DNA of 64,000 nucleotides from Thalassospira sp. HF15 (GCF_011806525.1 NZ_JAAVKI010000008.1:124001-188000); one strand, 5' to 3'. Shown: positions 18,039-27,462, counted from the first letter of the stretch. The notes: generated from the letters alone by a model not told the origin. A program made the numbers and translations.

Positions 18039-20003
18039 ATGCCTGAACAACGGTTCCGAATTCTTCTTGTTGAAGATAATCCGGGGGATGCGTTTCTGGT
18101 GCGCACGCTTTTGGAGGAAACCGGTGAACCGTTTGATATCGAACATCGAAGCGATCTTGCGTCTGCGATGGCGGTTTTGAACGACGATGGTGCCGAGGCT
18201 GCGTTTGACGTCATTTTGCTGGATCTGACTTTACCCGACTCATCTGGCGTGGAAACCATCAGCCGTGTGCGCAGCTGTGCCAACCCGGCACCTGTTGTCG
18301 TTCTTACGGGTCACAAAGACGAAGAACTTGCGTTTGAAGCTCTTCAACATGGTGCCGAAGACTATCTGACCAAGGAATTTCCTGATGGTCGTACGATTCG
18401 CCGTTCGATCCGCTATGCGATTGAACGTTCACGCGCCGAGCGTGCGCTAAAAGAAAGCGAAGAACGCTACCGCAAGCTGGTTGAGCTTGCGCCCGAGCTG
18501 ATCTCTGTCCTGAGCGGGGATGAGATCGTCTATATGAACCAGCAGGGCGTGACCATACTGGGTGCGGGCGACAGTGATGCGCTGGTCGGTCGGTCCTTTA
18601 TGGAAATGGTGCATCCCTCAAGCCGAGAGACACTCGAAGAATATATCTCGCGCTACCGCAACGGTTATCCGGGGCGTGCGGATTTCACGATTATTTGCCA
18701 GCGCCCGGAAGGTGAGAATGTCGAGTTGGAAGTCTCGGCCATCGCCTTCACCCATGAAGGTTTACCGGCGATGCTGATGCTGGCGGAGGACGTTACTGAA
18801 AAGCGTAAAGTTGAGCGCCAACTCGTGCAGACCTCCAAATTGGCAACGCTTGGCGAAATGGCCGCGTCCGTGGCGCACGAAATGAACCAGCCGCTTAACG
18901 TCATCCGGATGGCCGCAGACACCTGTGCCTTGCAATATGATCTGGATGCGGTGAAACCGGCCTTCCAGCGCGAAAGACTGTCGCTAATCAGTTCTCAGAC
19001 AGAGCGGATGTCCGAAATCATCAAGCATCTGCAAATTTACAGCCGACCGGACGATGATGACTTTGCACCTTTTGACGTCATGAATGCAGTCGAACGCGCG
19101 GTGGACATGGTCGAGCATGATTGCCGCTTGTCGGGCATTGCCATTGATGTTGTGCCGCCGCGCCAACGCTGCTTTGTAAATGGTCGCCAGGTTCAGTTGG
19201 AGCAAGTTCTGGTCAATATGCTGAGCAATGCACGTGATGCCATCAATGAAAATGGTGATGATGCCGGAAGCATTGGCGGGTTGATCCGGGTAAGTGCAAT
19301 GGTGGACGAGACTGGAAAAACGCTGAGGCTAGCCGTTAACGACAATGGCGGTGGGGTTCCCGAAGCTGCAATTGATCTCTTGTTCCATCCGTTCTTCACG
19401 ACCAAGGACGTGGGCAAGGGGACGGGTCTTGGACTTTCGGTAAGTTTTGGCATCGTCGAAGCCATGGGCGGACGTATTGATGTGCGAAACGAGGGTGACG
19501 GGGCATGTTTTGAGATAACCCTTCCGCTTGCCGAGATCGTCCTGACGGAGGATGAAGACCTTGCCGATGATATGCCTGATGAAGACTGGTTGTCCAAAAC
19601 CCCAGCAAATGCGGCGGCACGTGGAAACATACGCGTTCTCGTGGTTGATGACGAACTCGATGCAATGGAAATCATTTCGGGATATCTCGAAGCACAGGGC
19701 TTTAATGTGTCCGCAGCAAGCGATGGTGAAGACGCGCTGGCGATTGCGGGCATTGTCCCGCCCGATATCCTGATTACAGACATTCGCATGCCTCAAATGG
19801 ACGGCAATACACTCGTAAAGGAGTTGCGTGAACGTAATCCGTCATTGCCCGTCATTGTCATGACGGGACACCCAGGAGACGCAGAAAAGCCTGTAGAAGA
19901 TGAAGAGGGCACAGACGCACCGGTCATGGTGATGTCAAAGCCACTGAACCTTAAGGAGCTTTTGGGAACGCTTGACGAACTGTGTGAAGTGGTGGCGGCT
20001 TAG
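18039..20003 (+). CDS. Hybrid sensor histidine kinase with receiver domains at both ends (REC-PAS-HK-REC)
   Basis: About 654 residues, with no transmembrane segment, so a cytosolic kinase. N-terminal receiver at ~5-120: LLVEDNPGD, LDLTLPD phospho-acceptor, TGHKDEE. A PAS domain spans ~135-250. HisKA at ~265-335 contains VAHEMNQPLN with the autophosphorylated His. HATPase at ~385-500 has NARDAI, DNGGGVPE and GTGLGLSVSFGIV. The C-terminal receiver at ~530-650 has LVVDDELDA and ITDIRMPQMDG. The ATG at 18039 puts the receiver at the very start; 18030 is an alternative. The neighbouring LuxR regulator on the other strand is a possible partner. The order matches phosphorelay-type regulation; signal unknown. 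Confidence 0.93.
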   Translation: MPEQRFRILLVEDNPGDAFLVRTLLEETGEPFDIEHRSDLASAMAVLNDDGAEAAFDVILLDLTLPDSSGVETISRVRSCANPAPVVVLTGHKDEELAFEALQHGAEDYLTKEFPDGRTIRRSIRYAIERSRAERALKESEERYRKLVELAPELISVLSGDEIVYMNQQGVTILGAGDSDALVGRSFMEMVHPSSRETLEEYISRYRNGYPGRADFTIICQRPEGENVELEVSAIAFTHEGLPAMLMLAEDVTEKRKVERQLVQTSKLATLGEMAASVAHEMNQPLNVIRMAADTCALQYDLDAVKPAFQRERLSLISSQTERMSEIIKHLQIYSRPDDDDFAPFDVMNAVERAVDMVEHDCRLSGIAIDVVPPRQRCFVNGRQVQLEQVLVNMLSNARDAINENGDDAGSIGGLIRVSAMVDETGKTLRLAVNDNGGGVPEAAIDLLFHPFFTTKDVGKGTGLGLSVSFGIVEAMGGRIDVRNEGDGACFEITLPLAEIVLTEDEDLADDMPDEDWLSKTPANAAARGNIRVLVVDDELDAMEIISGYLEAQGFNVSAASDGEDALAIAGIVPPDILITDIRMPQMDGNTLVKELRERNPSLPVIVMTGHPGDAEKPVEDEEGTDAPVMVMSKPLNLKELLGTLDELCEVVAA

Positions 20004-20054
20004 TTAAGGTGCCATTGCGCGTTTGGCCTAAGCCAATGATACACTGTGAAAAAT

Positions 20055-20083
20055 AGAAAGCCCGGCTTGATGCCGGGCTTTCT
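20055..20083. terminator. Bidirectional terminator between hybrid kinase and response regulator
   Basis: A 12-bp perfect GC-rich stem (20055-20066 with 20072-20083, loop TTGAT) sits between two convergent stop codons. Short T/A-rich tracts flank it on both sides, so it can serve both genes. Confidence 0.85.
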
Positions 20084-20114
20084 TCGTAAACTGGTTCAAT
20101 ACTTTTGCCAGAGA

Positions 20115-20768
20115 TCAGGCTTCCCACCCCAACTGCATGGCAATTTTGACTGCTTGCGTGCGGTTGGCCGCGCCAAGCTTCTTGAAGATGCCTGTCAGAT
20201 GCACTTTCACGGTGATTTCGCGAACCGTCAGCTGTTTGGCGATTTCCTTGTTCGACAGTCCCTTGGTCAACAGGCCAAGGACTTCGCGCTCACGGTTTGT
20301 AAGCTGCCGCAAGGGATTGTCGGGAGCGAGACCATCAAGATCAATCTCGCCAGGGCGCATTTGTGTGCCATCGTCTTCAAGCAATGCCGACGGAATGTAT
20401 TTCTCACCAGACAGGATCAAACGCAACGCGTTGATCAGTGACTTGCCCGAAAGTGTTTTGGGCAGATAGCCCGAAGCACCATGTTCGAGCGCATTGAGAA
20501 CGTCACTGCGTTTGACAGAGCCAGAAAGAATGACCACAGGAATTTCCGGATGCTTCTGGCGCATGACGGTCAAACCGGACAATCCATTCATGCCAGGCAT
20601 GTTCAAATCAAGGATTGTCAGATCGACATTGCCTTCTCCGTCCACGACGGAAAGTGCTTCTGCGAAGTCTTTCGCCTGCGCGACTTCAACTTCCGGCGCT
20701 GCGAGTTTTAGGAAGGAAGTGATCCCGTCTCTAACGAGATCGTGATCGTCTGCTAGCAGGATGTTCAT
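20115..20768 (-). CDS. NarL/LuxR-type response regulator
   Basis: 217 residues: a receiver at ~1-120 with LLADDHDLVRDG, LDLNMPGMNG as phospho-acceptor and a conserved Lys in YLPKTLSG, then a GerE-type HTH at ~150-215 with LTNREREVLGLLTKGLSNKEIA and TVKVHLTGIFKKL. It is a DNA-binding transcription factor. The ATG at 20768 is chosen because MNILLADDHD is the standard start; an upstream ATG at 20795 adds nine unrelated residues. It is convergent with the hybrid kinase and could be its target regulator, but pairing is inferred only from adjacency. A dyad lies upstream, at 20942-20969. Confidence 0.93.
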   Translation of the reverse strand: MNILLADDHDLVRDGITSFLKLAAPEVEVAQAKDFAEALSVVDGEGNVDLTILDLNMPGMNGLSGLTVMRQKHPEIPVVILSGSVKRSDVLNALEHGASGYLPKTLSGKSLINALRLILSGEKYIPSALLEDDGTQMRPGEIDLDGLAPDNPLRQLTNREREVLGLLTKGLSNKEIAKQLTVREITVKVHLTGIFKKLGAANRTQAVKIAMQLGWEA

Positions 20769-20941
20769 TTTTATGCCGTACCTGTTCTTGTCCAAAGCTC
20801 ACTGCAAAAATGGGACGAGTGACCTCGGAAACGCAATCCGCAATAAAAATACGGTTTCGCGCGATTCTGATATTTTCAATCTAGCGTCCCCCCCGGACGC
20901 GAGCGCAGCATTCAACAAAACCGTGTCCCTGTCAAACGGCA

Positions 20942-20969
20942 GGATAGTTTTTGATAGCGGTAACTATCC
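20942..20969. promoter_or_regulatory. Dyad element upstream of the response regulator
   Basis: GGATAGTT at 20942-20949 and AACTATCC at 20962-20969 are perfect inverted arms with a 12-nt spacer, about 175 bp upstream of the start at 20768. A second, short hairpin (GCGTCC, 5-nt loop, GGACGC) lies at 20884-20900. The rest of the 291-bp gap shows no gene. Operator function is a guess. Confidence 0.35.
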
Positions 20970-21059
20970 GAGTGAATAGGTATATTGACACAAGGGTAAG
21001 TATTTTGTCGCACGTCGAATAGTATATCAGGGGATCAGAGAGAACTGCGAGCGTAAAAA

Positions 21060-21803
21060 TTACACGGTAATTGATACGTTCTGTTGTGCGCCGTTTCGAG
21101 CCGTTGCCCCATTTTGCACGGATTCTTTGGTAGTGTTCACCGGTTCAATACTATCACTGGTTGCTCTTTGCAGGCTGGCCTTGCGGAAAGCTGCCATATC
21201 CGCACCAGATGGTGCATTGGGGGCAAGCGCTGCGTTCTGCAATGTTGCCAACGCGCGATCACGATCCTCAGCGCTACCGGAGACCGAAACACTGACATCA
21301 ACATGACCACCAATGGCGTAGGCATTACCATCCGGGCCAATCTGATAGGTGTATTGCGGGGCGGAGCCATAAGGTCCGGCTGCCGCAGCATGCGCTTCTT
21401 CTTCCTGACGAACGGCAGAATCTCTGGCGCGCAGTTGGTTAACCACAGCTTCTTCTGCCGGGTCGAGATCCCTTTTGGCTGAAGTACTTCCTTGGTTGGT
21501 GCCGTTTTCTTCGCTGGCATCCCTGGCTTCGCGGTATTCCGCGCGACTTATGCCACCGGCAACAGCCTGTGCTTCGGTCAGGGTACGCGGATCAACGATG
21601 CGGGTGCGCGCGCCCTCAGGTCCGGTGCCTGCAACCGCATAGGGCGATAGGCCGGTTGTGTTGCCGCCCTGACGCTGGACTTCGATGGCTTCATATTCGG
21701 CCAAAACGCGTCCATCGGCGGTTTGCGCGATTTCCCGAACATTCAGGATAACGCCCAATCCACCCCCATTTGGGTTGGCTATGGTTTGACCGGCTGAAAT
21801 CAT
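21060..21803 (-). CDS. SprA-related family protein with a degenerate zinc-protease motif
   Basis: 247 residues. The C-terminal half resembles the SprA-related (putative metalloprotease) family: a segment AAAGPYGSAPQYTYQIGPDG followed by AYAIGGHVDVSVS is characteristic. Family members I recall carry a HExxH-like motif (VRAHEQAH) just upstream; here the aligned stretch is VRQEEEAH (residues 131-138), so the first His is replaced by Glu134 and only His138 remains. The N-terminal half is Gly/Gln-rich and low in complexity, as often seen in these proteins. No signal peptide. Protease activity is therefore doubtful. Confidence 0.78.
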   Translation of the reverse strand: MISAGQTIANPNGGGLGVILNVREIAQTADGRVLAEYEAIEVQRQGGNTTGLSPYAVAGTGPEGARTRIVDPRTLTEAQAVAGGISRAEYREARDASEENGTNQGSTSAKRDLDPAEEAVVNQLRARDSAVRQEEEAHAAAAGPYGSAPQYTYQIGPDGNAYAIGGHVDVSVSVSGSAEDRDRALATLQNAALAPNAPSGADMAAFRKASLQRATSDSIEPVNTTKESVQNGATARNGAQQNVSITV

Positions 21804-22037
21804 CTGACTTTACGTCGTACTCTGCATCGGAATGATCTTTATATAACGCCCCACCATAGCAGAAAATAGGGCCGGAGTCTCGTTTGCAAAACGTCCCTGA
21901 TAATACAGGGTTTCGCACTTGTATTGTTACGCATGATGACTTGCGCACCCGCATCCTTGCTGGTATCAGAAATTCCAAATTTTCCAACGACGCTGCAAGC
22001 GTCGAGAACTGTAATTCAATCAGGAATCCCGCCGCAC

Positions 22038-23069
22038 ATGTCCGACTTTATCATCCCGGCCAATGAAAAGGTGCTTGTCACAGGTGCAGCCGGTTTTATC
22101 GGTTCCCACCTTTGCCTGAAACTGTTGGAACAAGGATCGTCTGTTGTCGGGCTTGATAACGTCAATGACTACTATGACGTTAATCTCAAAGAGGCGCGGC
22201 TTGCGCGGTTGGAAGGTAAACCGGGTTACAAATTCGTCCGCATGGACCTCGAAAACCGCGAAGGCATTGCTGATCTGTTTGCCACCGAGAAGCCGACCTA
22301 TGTGGTCAATCTCGCGGCACAGGCCGGTGTGCGCTATTCGATCGAAAATCCGCATGCCTATATTGATGCAAACCTTGTTGGTTTCACCAATATCCTCGAA
22401 GGATGCCGGCACAACAATGTGAAGCATCTGGTTTACGCATCCAGCAGCTCGGTTTACGGCATGAATACCGAAATGCCGTTTTCCGTGCATCACAATGTCG
22501 ATCATCCGATCAGCTTGTATGCGGCATCGAAAAAAGCCAACGAATTGATGGCCCACACCTATAGTCATCTTTACCGACTGCCGACGACAGGACTGCGCTT
22601 CTTTACCGTTTATGGTCCATGGGGACGGCCGGACATGGCGCTGTTCCTGTTCACCAAGGCGATCCTGGAAGGCAAGCCGATCAACGTTTTTAACGAAGGC
22701 AAGATGCGCCGCGATTTCACCTATATCGATGACATTGTCGAAGGTGTGTATCGTTGCATCTCGACCGTCGCCCGACCAAACCCGGAATGGAATTCGGCCA
22801 ACCCCGATCCTGCAACCAGTTCGGCACCCTATCGGGTCTTTAATATAGGCAACAATAGCCCGGTCGAGCTGATGTACATGATCGATACGATCGAAAAGGC
22901 AATCGGTAAGACGGCAGAGAAAAACATGCTGCCGATGCAGGATGGCGATGTTCCGGCAACCTATGCCGATGTCGATGCGCTGACCGATGCTGTTGGCTTC
23001 AAGCCGGCGACCTCGATCGAAACCGGTATCGGTAATTTCGTTGAATGGTATCGCAGTTTCTACGGATAA
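22038..23069 (+). CDS. UDP-glucuronate 4-epimerase (NAD-dependent SDR)
   Basis: 343 residues of the extended SDR family. LVTGAAGFIGSHLCLKLLEQ binds NAD, the YAASKKANE motif carries the catalytic Tyr and Lys, and NVNDYYDVNLKEARL plus RFFTVYGPWGRPDMA are typical of UDP-glucuronate epimerases of the LspL/CapI type, which supply UDP-galacturonate for surface polysaccharide. The ATG at 22038 is chosen because it begins the conserved region; upstream in-frame ATGs at 21924 and 21933 extend into unrelated sequence. It is not in the glycan block at 10-16 kb. The gap from 21804 to 22037 shows no further feature. Confidence 0.93.
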   Translation: MSDFIIPANEKVLVTGAAGFIGSHLCLKLLEQGSSVVGLDNVNDYYDVNLKEARLARLEGKPGYKFVRMDLENREGIADLFATEKPTYVVNLAAQAGVRYSIENPHAYIDANLVGFTNILEGCRHNNVKHLVYASSSSVYGMNTEMPFSVHHNVDHPISLYAASKKANELMAHTYSHLYRLPTTGLRFFTVYGPWGRPDMALFLFTKAILEGKPINVFNEGKMRRDFTYIDDIVEGVYRCISTVARPNPEWNSANPDPATSSAPYRVFNIGNNSPVELMYMIDTIEKAIGKTAEKNMLPMQDGDVPATYADVDALTDAVGFKPATSIETGIGNFVEWYRSFYG

Positions 23070-23189
23070 TCTGCCCGGAGATTTCCAACTCTACTTGTGA
23101 GCTCATAGTTTCCGGCTGGCCACTTTTTCGTTGCAGGTTCTCAGCTTGTCTTCGATTATCTGGTCAACTTCAGATTGCAGGTGTCCGGG

Positions 23190-24782
23190 ATGCGTTCGAA
23201 AAAGAGTTCACATACAGACGATGTATCGTCATGGCTTGGTAAGCCGGTCCACAAATTCACTTCACGTGTCTTTGCCGGATTGTCGATTTTTTGGACCATC
23301 TGCGCCGTTATTGAGGGTCTTGGTGTACTACATGCATTCAACATTAATTGGATGGATGTTTTTCCGGGGCGCTCACATTCGGTAACCGTCAGTGTTTTCG
23401 GTTTCGCCTTTTCGTTGGTCCTGGGCTTCTGGGTTTATTCGTTTTCAGCTCATCCCACCCGGCGAGATGCCATATATGGTTTTGTTGGCTTAATTGTTTC
23501 AGCATTGCTTTGGTGTCAACTGACGCAGGATTTTCCTTCTTCTGCGAATGAAGTGGACCCCTCGTGGTTATGGCTTTCAATCGTTCTCACCTGCGTTTTC
23601 ACACTGCTGGCGCGAAGACTTTACGCAAAAAGAATGCTCCTGCTCATTGCTCTTTGTTTGGCTGCGCCCATCGGTGCACAAGTTTTCCTCGGGGGAGATG
23701 ACTGGAATGTGGCGTTGTATGTCTCGGCTTATTGGTTGAACCGCGAAGGAGCGTGGTCTCCATTGCCTGTAATCTTCTTTTTCATGTTCCCGATATGCTT
23801 GCTGGCGTGGCGAGCAGACCAAATCGAATTTGGGTACAAATTCAAAAGACGTGCCCTTGCATGGGTCTCGATGAAGGCAAGTTTGTCGCACACGATTTTC
23901 CGCCCCGTGAATAGCCAAAATCTCTATTGGAGAAAGCAATCATTCGTTTTCTTGGTAGTTCTGATAGGTCTCATAGGCGACAGACTCGAGTTGGAGCATA
24001 TTGGGTTTTTGTTCATCCTGCTGGGGGGCTTGTCCCTTCCTCTTTTGCTGGCTCGGATACTTGAGTTCCAAGGCTTCAGTCGACGCGAAAACCACAAAAA
24101 GTGGTGTTATGTGTTGGTTTATCTAATGTTGCCGTTGATTCTTTTGGGGGCGATAATTTCAGACGCATTGTTTTTTGTTTTCGCGTTCGCCAGTTTTTCC
24201 GCGGCACTCCAGTTCCAGCACAAAGGCAGCGTCCCAACAACATCTGGCGATTTTTCTTGCCGCTTAACTGCGTACGCTTGTTCGGTGGTCTACAATGCGG
24301 TTTTTCTTCTGTTTATAGCACTTCTGGCATGGGTTTTAGGAATGTTGGTGCCATCATTATGGGGCTATCATGACTTGCTCGATTTGTGGGGATTCGAAGC
24401 GATCATTGTGAGTTCTTTGATCGCCATTGCGACGGTTGGGTTGTTGGGGAAGCTGCGGGGTAGCTACGAAAAGTCGCATTCAGATGCCGTTCTCGCTGGT
24501 TTCTTGGTGTTTTTGTGTTTTTTCTTTGTTGAGGGAAAATCGCCGGGGATGTCAGGAGGTTTGGCTGTCACAGCAATGCTGGTCGGAACCCTGTTCGGTG
24601 CCACGGCTATTGAGCTACTCGATCGACGTAAGGGCTTTGGTCTTGCGCTTTTGAATGGCGGCCGGGAGATTTACTCGTGGGCGATTGGCTGCCCAACGGT
24701 CCTTATTCCGCTGTCCGTTATTGGGATAATGGTTAGCGCACTCTACGGAATACGGTTCTATACCATTAGCTACCTAATGTAA
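23190..24782 (+). CDS. Polytopic membrane protein of unknown function
   Basis: About 530 residues, very hydrophobic, with about 12-14 predicted transmembrane segments spread through the protein (for example IFWTICAVIEGLGVL, VFGFAFSLVLGFWVYSF, LFILLGGLSLPLLLARIL, VLGMLVPSLWGYH). I recognise no transporter or ligase motif. Base composition is visibly less GC-rich than the flanking genes in the second half of the gene. The ATG at 23190 has AGGTG about 6 nt upstream; TTG at 23175 is less likely. Its place between a UDP-glucuronate epimerase and tRNA-Thr genes suggests a possible role in surface-glycan export or polymerisation, but this is only a context guess. Confidence 0.72.
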   Translation: MRSKKSSHTDDVSSWLGKPVHKFTSRVFAGLSIFWTICAVIEGLGVLHAFNINWMDVFPGRSHSVTVSVFGFAFSLVLGFWVYSFSAHPTRRDAIYGFVGLIVSALLWCQLTQDFPSSANEVDPSWLWLSIVLTCVFTLLARRLYAKRMLLLIALCLAAPIGAQVFLGGDDWNVALYVSAYWLNREGAWSPLPVIFFFMFPICLLAWRADQIEFGYKFKRRALAWVSMKASLSHTIFRPVNSQNLYWRKQSFVFLVVLIGLIGDRLELEHIGFLFILLGGLSLPLLLARILEFQGFSRRENHKKWCYVLVYLMLPLILLGAIISDALFFVFAFASFSAALQFQHKGSVPTTSGDFSCRLTAYACSVVYNAVFLLFIALLAWVLGMLVPSLWGYHDLLDLWGFEAIIVSSLIAIATVGLLGKLRGSYEKSHSDAVLAGFLVFLCFFFVEGKSPGMSGGLAVTAMLVGTLFGATAIELLDRRKGFGLALLNGGREIYSWAIGCPTVLIPLSVIGIMVSALYGIRFYTISYLM

Positions 24783-24826
24783 TGCGGTGATGGATTGCGA
24801 ATGTAAAAGGGGAATGCATTGGAAAA

Positions 24827-24901
24827 TGGTGCTGCTGGGGAGATTTGAACTCCCGGCCTCTCCCTTACCAAGGGAGTGCTCTACCCCTGAGCTACAGCAG
24901 C
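24827..24901 (-). tRNA. tRNA-Thr(GGU), copy 1
   Basis: 75 nt on the minus strand including an encoded CCA. The acceptor stem is GCTGCTG with CAGCAGC, and the T-arm has GTTCAAAT. The anticodon stem CTCCC/GGGAG encloses the loop TTGGTAA, giving anticodon GGU (Thr). The sequence is identical to the second copy 27 nt away. Confidence 0.97.
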
Positions 24902-24928
24902 CCGATAATCAGGCTGACCGGTGGGCAA

Positions 24929-25003
24929 TGGTGCTGCTGGGGAGATTTGAACTCCCGGCCTCTCCCTTACCAAGGGAGTGCTCTACCCCTGAGCTACAGC
25001 AGC
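24929..25003 (-). tRNA. tRNA-Thr(GGU), copy 2
   Basis: An exact second copy of the tRNA-Thr above, 75 nt with encoded CCA and anticodon GGU in loop TTGGTAA. On the minus strand this copy is upstream, so both could come from one transcript. Confidence 0.97.
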
Positions 25004-25192
25004 ATGAGCCCTTGCGGTGCGGGCGGGTTATAGGCCACGTATCAGTAATTGGTCAAGCCTGAATTATACGAAGTTTTTCGATTGTTCCCGTGGCAGGGCT
25101 TTTCGCCCTGTTTTCGTCAAGATCGGCTGTAATTTTTCGCGTGCTGTTTTATAACGGGGCTATCAATCAACTCGGACAAATCTGACGGAACC

Positions 25193-25354
25193 ATGACTGC
25201 CAAAAAATCTGATATGCGTCCGGCCGTGAACGAGGAACGCTTAAAGCGTGAAGCGGAAGCTTTGCGTGCCAACCTGGCCAAGCGCAAGCAACAGCAACGT
25301 ACGCGTAAAAATGACCAAGGCGGGTCCGCCAAGGATGAAAAAAGCGAGGACTGA
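25193..25354 (+). CDS. Small basic protein of unknown function upstream of dcd
   Basis: 53 residues, starting MTAKKSDMRPAVNEERLKRE and continuing with a Lys/Arg/Gln-rich helix (EALRANLAKRKQQQR). The ATG at 25193 has ACGGA about 4 nt upstream. The sequence is strongly charged, with a coiled-coil-like helical middle, and looks like the short basic proteins found before housekeeping genes in Rhodospirillales. The 25004-25192 stretch before it has a small GC-rich stem (CAGGGC/GCCCTG at 25094-25110) then TTTT. Function unknown; could be a nucleic-acid-associated or assembly factor. Confidence 0.62.
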   Translation: MTAKKSDMRPAVNEERLKREAEALRANLAKRKQQQRTRKNDQGGSAKDEKSED

Positions 25355-25486
25355 TCACAGCCGGTCTTTATTTCATCTATCCTAGTGGTCGACACGCGCA
25401 TCGTTTGGTTGATCTCGATGCCAACGGGCGGGTAAAACCGTAAGTACTGAACGTGGTTGGGAATTTAGCAAAAACAGGGGTGCACG

Positions 25487-26041
25487 ATGTCGGTAAGACC
25501 GGATCACTGGATACGCCAGATGGCGCAGGAAAAAGGAATGATCGAACCGTTCGTTGACGGGTTCAAACGCGATGGTGTGATTTCCTATGGTGTCAGCTCA
25601 TACGGTTATGACGCACGCGTCGCCGACGAGTTCAAGATTTTCACCAATGTCGACTCGGCCATCGTCGATCCCAAGGAATTTTCCGATGACGGTTTTGTCA
25701 ATCGCAAGACAGATGTCTGTGTGATCCCGCCCAACAGTTTTGCCTTGGCGCGCACGGTGGAATATTTCCGCATACCGCGCGACACCTTGGTGATCTGTCT
25801 GGGCAAATCGACCTATGCCCGTTGCGGCATCATCGTCAATGTCACACCGCTGGAGCCCGAATGGGAAGGGCATGTGACCCTTGAATTTTCCAACACCACA
25901 CCGCTTCCGGCGCGCATTTATGCCAATGAAGGGGCCTGTCAGTTCATTTTCCTGAAAGCGGAAAGTGAATGCGATACCTCCTATGCGGATCGCGCAGGCA
26001 AATATATGGGCCAAAAAGGTGTCACATTGCCGCGCCTGTGA
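25487..26041 (+). CDS. dcd: dCTP deaminase
   Basis: 184 residues. Converts dCTP to dUTP, feeding dTMP synthesis. Family marks are [15 protein letters not shown] (nucleotide-binding) and the [15 protein letters not shown] stretch containing the catalytic Glu133, plus the C-terminal KYMGQKG. Trimeric cytosolic enzyme. Full length. It is followed 82 bp later by murA; in many alphaproteobacteria these are linked to histidine genes in this same order. Confidence 0.97.
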   Translation: MSVRPDHWIRQMAQEKGMIEPFVDGFKRDGVISYGVSSYGYDARVADEFKIFTNVDSAIVDPKEFSDDGFVNRKTDVCVIPPNSFALARTVEYFRIPRDTLVICLGKSTYARCGIIVNVTPLEPEWEGHVTLEFSNTTPLPARIYANEGACQFIFLKAESECDTSYADRAGKYMGQKGVTLPRL

Positions 26042-26123
26042 TAAAGGGATGGCAGAAATCTGGTGGTGATACACCAAGACACGCGATTGCTGTGCCAATG
26101 CGCACAGCACAAATGAGGACTGA

Positions 26124-27416
26124 ATGGACAAGATCAAGATTTCCGGTGGTCGCCGCCTGCAGGGCAAAATTGCAATCGGCGGTGCCAAAAACGCGGCTCT
26201 GCCGTTGATGGCAGCATCCCTGCTGACAGATGAAACGCTGACCCTGTCGAACCTGCCGCATCTGGCAGATATCACATCAATGGCCAACCTTTTGGCCCAG
26301 CATGGTGTTGCGTTGCATCTGAACGGGCATGCTCCCAATGGCGGGCATAATGGCCGCGTTCTGGAAATGACCGCCAAGGAAATCACTTCAACCACGGCAC
26401 CCTATGATCTGGTGCGCAAGATGCGTGCATCGGTGTTGGTGCTCGGTCCGATTGTCGCGCGTTGTGGTGTGGCGCGTGTGTCGCTGCCCGGTGGGTGCGC
26501 GATCGGCAACCGTCCGGTTGACTTGCACCTCAAGGCGCTCGAAGCCATGGGGGCGGAAATCCATTTGACCGAGGGCTATATCGAAGCCCGCGCACCCGAA
26601 GGCCTCAAAGGCGGCCATATCCTATTCCCGCAGGTTTCGGTCGGCGCCACTGAAAACGCCCTGATGGCGGCATCGCTTGCTGACGGTGTTGTCACCATTG
26701 GCAATGCAGCCCGTGAGCCCGAGGTTTCCGACTTGGCCTGTTGCCTTGTTGCCATGGGGGCCGAGATCGAAGGTATTGGCACGGATACCCTTAAAGTCAC
26801 CGGTAAGCCGCGCCTGCACGGGGCGGAATACTCGGTTGTTCCAGACCGGATCGAAACTGGCACCTACGCGATTGCGGCAGCCATCACCGGTGGTGAGATC
26901 GAGCTGACCGGCACGCGCTTGGAACTGATCGACAGCCTTGTTGATGCCATGCGTGCAGCTGGTGTTGAAGTCGAAGAAACCGACGAAGGCATGAAAGTCC
27001 GTGGTAACCGTGCAACGCTTAAGGGCGTTGACGTGATGACCGAACCCTATCCGGGCTTCCCGACCGATATGCAGGCGCAATTCATGGCGCTGATGTCGGT
27101 TGCCAACGGTGCGTCGATGATTACCGAAACCATTTTCGAAAACCGTTTCATGCATGTCCCGGAACTGAGCCGTATGGGGGCTGATGTCAACGTACATGGC
27201 CGTTCGGCAATTGTGCGTGGCAGTGCGAAGCTTTCCGGGGCGGAAGTCATGGCAACCGATCTGCGTGCATCGGTCTCCATGGTGCTTGCAGGCTTGGCAG
27301 CCGAGGGTGAGACGGTTATTAACCGTGTCTATCATCTCGACCGCGGTTACGAGCGGCTTGAAGAAAAACTGAGCTCCTGCGGGGCGCAGATCGAACGTGT
27401 CCGGGTTCCGGCCTGA
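26124..27416 (+). CDS. murA: UDP-N-acetylglucosamine 1-carboxyvinyltransferase
   Basis: 430 residues. First committed step of peptidoglycan synthesis: transfer of enolpyruvate from PEP to UDP-GlcNAc. The ATG at 26124 starts [20 protein letters not shown], with [10 protein letters not shown] just after. The loop [13 protein letters not shown] contains the catalytic Cys125, so the protein is of the fosfomycin-sensitive Cys type. [17 protein letters not shown] is the conserved C-terminal part. The gene is complete and lies on the same strand as hisG. Confidence 0.98.
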   Translation: MDKIKISGGRRLQGKIAIGGAKNAALPLMAASLLTDETLTLSNLPHLADITSMANLLAQHGVALHLNGHAPNGGHNGRVLEMTAKEITSTTAPYDLVRKMRASVLVLGPIVARCGVARVSLPGGCAIGNRPVDLHLKALEAMGAEIHLTEGYIEARAPEGLKGGHILFPQVSVGATENALMAASLADGVVTIGNAAREPEVSDLACCLVAMGAEIEGIGTDTLKVTGKPRLHGAEYSVVPDRIETGTYAIAAAITGGEIELTGTRLELIDSLVDAMRAAGVEVEETDEGMKVRGNRATLKGVDVMTEPYPGFPTDMQAQFMALMSVANGASMITETIFENRFMHVPELSRMGADVNVHGRSAIVRGSAKLSGAEVMATDLRASVSMVLAGLAAEGETVINRVYHLDRGYERLEEKLSSCGAQIERVRVPA

Positions 27417-27462
27417 TATCAAGGCTACCGGACAACTGAAAAACGCGTAAGGCGATTGATTG

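Noticed and set aside
24787-25062. A plus-strand frame with two repeats of the same short peptide over the tRNA-Thr genes
   Set aside because: The repetition comes only from the duplicated tRNA sequences read in antisense.
25094-25114. A short hairpin with TTTT as a terminator between tRNA-Thr and the 53-residue gene
   Set aside because: The stem has only six pairs and points against the tRNA transcription direction, so it is not listed as a feature.
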